Origin: Bacillota bacterium
Lineage (GTDB): Bacteria; Bacillota; Negativicutes; CTSoil-072
Direction: 5' to 3'
Length of the DNA stretch: 64,000 nucleotides
Assembly: GCA_017889545.1 (NCBI GenBank)
Contig: JAGFZV010000002.1
Location: 235,221-299,220 of the forward strand
Numbering within the stretch: position 1 is the first letter of the stretch; each line of letters starts with the position of its first letter. Shown here piece by piece: positions 61,928-64,000 of the stretch. The notes below the pieces were generated by a model. It was not told the origin of the DNA and did no database searches. It saw only the letters and a program-made list of their open reading frames with translations. A program made the translations under genes and the position numbers.

Positions 61928-62137
61928 ATAATTGGACATGGTGATATTGATGGAACTGAAAGGCGAACTTCGTATTTTAAGACAATGCCGCCGTTAAGAA
62001 ACGATATATTGAAATAGTCATGTAAATATGTTAAAATAAATTCAGAATAATCACTTAAATTAATAAAACATGCAAGAATTGACCAGAGATTAACGAATAA
62101 AACAATAAAATATTAAATTTTTTGCAGTTTGAAAAAT
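61928..62137 (+). other. Gap between the two riboswitches
   Basis: About 210 AT-rich bases. The only reading frame is a 19-codon frame at 61938-61997 with no good ribosome-binding site, so no gene is claimed. Confidence 0.5.
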
Positions 62138-62222
62138 GCAGTATTGGCAAACTTACTGAAAGGTAGGGACGCAAAGCCGCGGGTCTAAAAGCCCGGGTAC
62201 TGGGCTCATGGCTGCCAGGCCG
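62138..62222 (+). promoter_or_regulatory. c-di-GMP-I (GEMM-I) riboswitch aptamer 2
   Basis: GEMM-I core again: TTGGCAAAC, P2 CTTACTGAAAGGTAG, GGGACGCAAAGCC, a GC-rich P3 (CGGGTCTAAAAGCCCG) and the 3' strand GGCTGCCAGGCCGC. Position 20 again aligns as G. It lies about 230 bases before the DUF202 gene. Confidence 0.93.
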
Positions 62223-62258
62223 CACCGGATTGATCCGGTGGTGTTCTGGCAGTTTTTT
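62212..62258 (+). terminator. Terminator of riboswitch 2, sharing the aptamer's 3' strand
   Basis: CTGCCAG (62212-62218) pairs with CTGGCAG (62246-62252), enclosing the hairpin CACCGGAT/ATCCGGTG, and is followed by six T. CTGCCAG is also part of the aptamer's conserved 3' strand, so the two folds exclude each other. Confidence 0.88.
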
Positions 62259-62454
62259 GTATTTCATGAAGAGAAAAAAACTTAAATAGATGAGTACTTG
62301 CCAAGATGGGAGTAAAACTATAAGATGATCAATTGCGGGTTGTATCATCCGCGCAATAAGCAACTGCTTCTGAAAGAAAATGGTTACATGAATTCTTCTG
62401 CAGCGTTACAGGGTGTGTGGTTGTCCTTTGCAGTTTTAAGGAGGTGTACACATC

Positions 62455-62862
62455 ATGGATGACCAGTCCAAACGGTCTGGTGAGAGCAAATGTATGTCGC
62501 CCGAGGAATTGTCGCTGGAACGCACACTGATGTCGTCTGAACGAACATTGTTGTCCTGGGTTAGAACCGCCATGGCTTATGTCAGCTTTGGCTTCACAAT
62601 ATATAAAATTTTTGGGTCGATATCTGAGAAATTGGCGATGAGACCAGAAGTATTGCAACCTCGTCAGCTTGGATTATTTCTCATAATAGTTGGTACAATA
62701 CCACTGGCGGTTGCGATGCTTCAATATTATAAAATGGTTATAAAACTAGGAAAGGCAAGAAAGGAAACCATTCTAAGTCCATCATTTTTCCTTGCATCTA
62801 TAATCCTACTGGTTGGTGTCGTGCTTTCCCTCAATATCTTTTTTCGGTGGCATCTGATATAA
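62455..62862 (+). CDS. DUF202-family membrane protein (YidH-like)
   Basis: A 135-residue protein with a short cytoplasmic head and three transmembrane helices (about 38-58, 75-95, 110-130). The conserved DUF202 block is LSLERTLMSSERTLLSWVRT at 18-37. Function unknown. ATG 62455 is nine bases after AAGGAGGT. It is the first gene after riboswitch 2, about 200 bases past its terminator, and so the best candidate for c-di-GMP control. Confidence 0.88.
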   Translation: MDDQSKRSGESKCMSPEELSLERTLMSSERTLLSWVRTAMAYVSFGFTIYKIFGSISEKLAMRPEVLQPRQLGLFLIIVGTIPLAVAMLQYYKMVIKLGKARKETILSPSFFLASIILLVGVVLSLNIFFRWHLI

Positions 62863-62966
62863 AAGGAATGTGATGCACGTGTTTTTTCATTCCTATACTG
62901 TACTATGATTGCGCTGCAGGTATGTGTTAGCCGGTTTTTGTTTGATTGGCATGGCTTATTGGTGTA

Positions 62967-63134
62967 ATGATTGATTTGCCGCAGCCGGTCGTTATTCTTT
63001 TGTTTGGGTTTGTCAGCGGTGGAGTGGTTTCAGTAACTGGCATTGTGGAGCTGCTGAAAGGCAAGGAAGGCAAGTTTATTCCCTTTCTGACAGGAGCGTT
63101 TAGTTATGCTGCACTCCAGATAATCAACCGATAG
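62967..63134 (+). CDS. Small hydrophobic protein (doubtful)
   Basis: A possible 55-residue protein with one to two hydrophobic segments (LPQPVVILLFGFVSGGVVSV, later FIPFLTGAFSYAA). The pattern is like a membrane or holin-like subunit. The ribosome-binding site is weak for both ATG 62967 and an in-frame TTG at 62946, so it may not be translated. Confidence 0.4.
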   Translation: MIDLPQPVVILLFGFVSGGVVSVTGIVELLKGKEGKFIPFLTGAFSYAALQIINR

Positions 63135-63149
63135 GGAGAGTGTATCTTG

Positions 63150-64000
63150 ATGAGAAATATTTTTTTCCGAGTTCTAGTTATACTTGGATTTTTTATCGCA
63201 GTTGTTCAAATAGCTTGTGCTCAAAACGATCCACTGCCTTCATGGAACTCCGGTCCAGCAAAACAATCTATAATCGCCTTTGTCCAAAGAGTTACCTCTG
63301 AAGGCAGTCCAGATTTCGTTCCCGCAGAGCAGAGAATTGCTGTCTTCGACAACGATGGTACACTTTGGGCTGAACAACCGGCACCTTTTCAAGGGCTCTT
63401 TGCTTTTGACCGAGTCCGTGCCATGGCATCTCAACACCCGGAATGGAAAAATGCCCAGCCATTCAAGGCTGTACTCGAGAATGATATGCAAACATTTGCC
63501 GGCACAGGTCTGCAAGGCGTCATGGATCTTATGCTGGCAACTCATTCCGGAATGACTACAGAAGAGTTTGAAAGCATCGTTAAAAATTGGCTTATTACGG
63601 CTCGACACCCTAAATTCAATAAACCTTACACTGAGCTCGTATATCAGCCGATGCTGGAGTTGCTGACCTACCTTAGGGCAAATGGATTCAAAACGTTTAT
63701 TGTCTCTGGCGGAGGCATTGAGTTTGTGCGCACTTTCAGTGAAAAATCTTACGGCATTCCTCCAGAACAAGTTATTGGAAGCAGCATAAAAACACAATAT
63801 GAGCTGCGTGATGGCAAGCCTGTTCTTGTGCGCAAGCCTGAAGTGATTTTTATAGATGATAGCGCTGAAAAGCCAGTCGGAATAAATTTATTTATCGGTC
63901 ACCGTCCTATTGCAGCATTTGGCAATTCCGACGGCGATTTTGAGATGCTTGAATGGGTTACGACCGGTGCGGGGCCTCGTTTTGGCCTGCTCATCCACCA
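63150..64000 (+). CDS. Secreted HAD-superfamily phosphatase (3' end outside window)
   Basis: The frame from ATG 63150 stays open to the window end (283 full codons). A signal peptide (hydrophobic core about 5-22) is followed by a HAD phosphatase domain: motif I VFDNDGTLW near 58-66 with the DxD nucleophile pair, motif II IVSGGGIEF near 185, a Lys in RKPEV for motif III and motif IV FGNSDGDFEML near 256. It resembles the secreted or lipoprotein HAD-type acid phosphatases (phosphoserine phosphatase-like). ATG 63150 follows AGGGAGAG. The substrate is unknown; the motifs themselves are intact. Confidence 0.85.
   Translation, partial: MRNIFFRVLVILGFFIAVVQIACAQNDPLPSWNSGPAKQSIIAFVQRVTSEGSPDFVPAEQRIAVFDNDGTLWAEQPAPFQGLFAFDRVRAMASQHPEWKNAQPFKAVLENDMQTFAGTGLQGVMDLMLATHSGMTTEEFESIVKNWLITARHPKFNKPYTELVYQPMLELLTYLRANGFKTFIVSGGGIEFVRTFSEKSYGIPPEQVIGSSIKTQYELRDGKPVLVRKPEVIFIDDSAEKPVGINLFIGHRPIAAFGNSDGDFEMLEWVTTGAGPRFGLLIH

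Noticed and set aside
61938..61997. A 19-codon peptide between the two riboswitches
   Set aside because: Too short and without a good ribosome-binding site or any other support.
1..64000. CRISPR arrays, insertion sequences, prophage or integrase genes
   Set aside because: No regularly spaced repeats, transposase, integrase or phage structural genes were seen. The only possible trace of an element is the LysR remnant beside tRNA-Arg.

Overview
This 64 kb window looks like a chromosome segment of an anaerobic Bacillota species, most likely class Negativicutes (Sporomusa/Pelosinus-like). I infer this from gene content only: a Gram-positive-style division and cell-wall (dcw) cluster with DUF881 and Sbp genes, a meso-diaminopimelate-type MurE, LarA-family racemases, 2-hydroxyacyl-CoA dehydratase activases, a glycine betaine/choline-type ABC operon and c-di-GMP-I riboswitches. 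There is no phage, insertion sequence, CRISPR array or rRNA. Six tRNA genes are present (Glu, Asn, Arg-CCG, Pro, Gly, Arg-TCT).

Layout. 1-2.05 kb: an Lgt-like membrane protein, a YbaK-type deacylase and a polysaccharide deacetylase. 2.1-20.3 kb: the dcw cluster (mraZ, rsmH, ftsL, murE, murF, mraY, murD, murG, murC, ddl, ftsQ, DUF881, sbp, ftsA, ftsZ), a LarA paralog and a second ftsZ. The division transpeptidase, ftsW and murB are not in the cluster. 20.3-26.1 kb (minus strand): a secreted protein, a TetR-controlled YbhGFSR-like ABC exporter operon with a clear operator, and an MgtC-like protein. 26.4-33 kb: spermidine synthase, M29 aminopeptidase, tRNAs, an orphan sensor kinase, a LUD-domain protein, a K+ channel and a zinc-ribbon membrane protein. 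33-42.9 kb, with a more AT-rich stretch from about 37.4 kb: a 1429-residue dehydratase activase, an EamA transporter, a helical protein, a Hcy methyltransferase/MetF fusion, HisC and a rhomboid. 43-47.7 kb: RtcB and the four-gene osmoprotectant ABC operon. 47.7-58.5 kb: a PDZ protein, DUF3842, a thioesterase and murI, then an unusual cassette (membrane protein, CofE-like ligase, HgdB-like subunit, HgdC-like activase, hydantoinase/oxoprolinase-like ATPase, zinc-ribbon HDAC-like amidohydrolase), then rph, rdgB and an RDD protein. 58.6-64 kb: tRNAs, a second LarA, a LysR remnant next to a tRNA-Arg, a His/Gln-rich secreted protein, two c-di-GMP-I riboswitches in series, a DUF202 protein and a secreted HAD phosphatase cut by the window edge.

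The strongest leads are the murI-rph cassette; the two riboswitches with no real gene between them, the second wired like a c-di-GMP ON switch; the two catalytically complete FtsZ proteins flanking a LarA; the Lgt paralog without key Lgt residues; and TCACA repeats of 11-nt period resembling a Pho box in front of the His/Gln-rich secreted protein. Where several starts were possible I chose by ribosome-binding-site spacing, and most entries say so.
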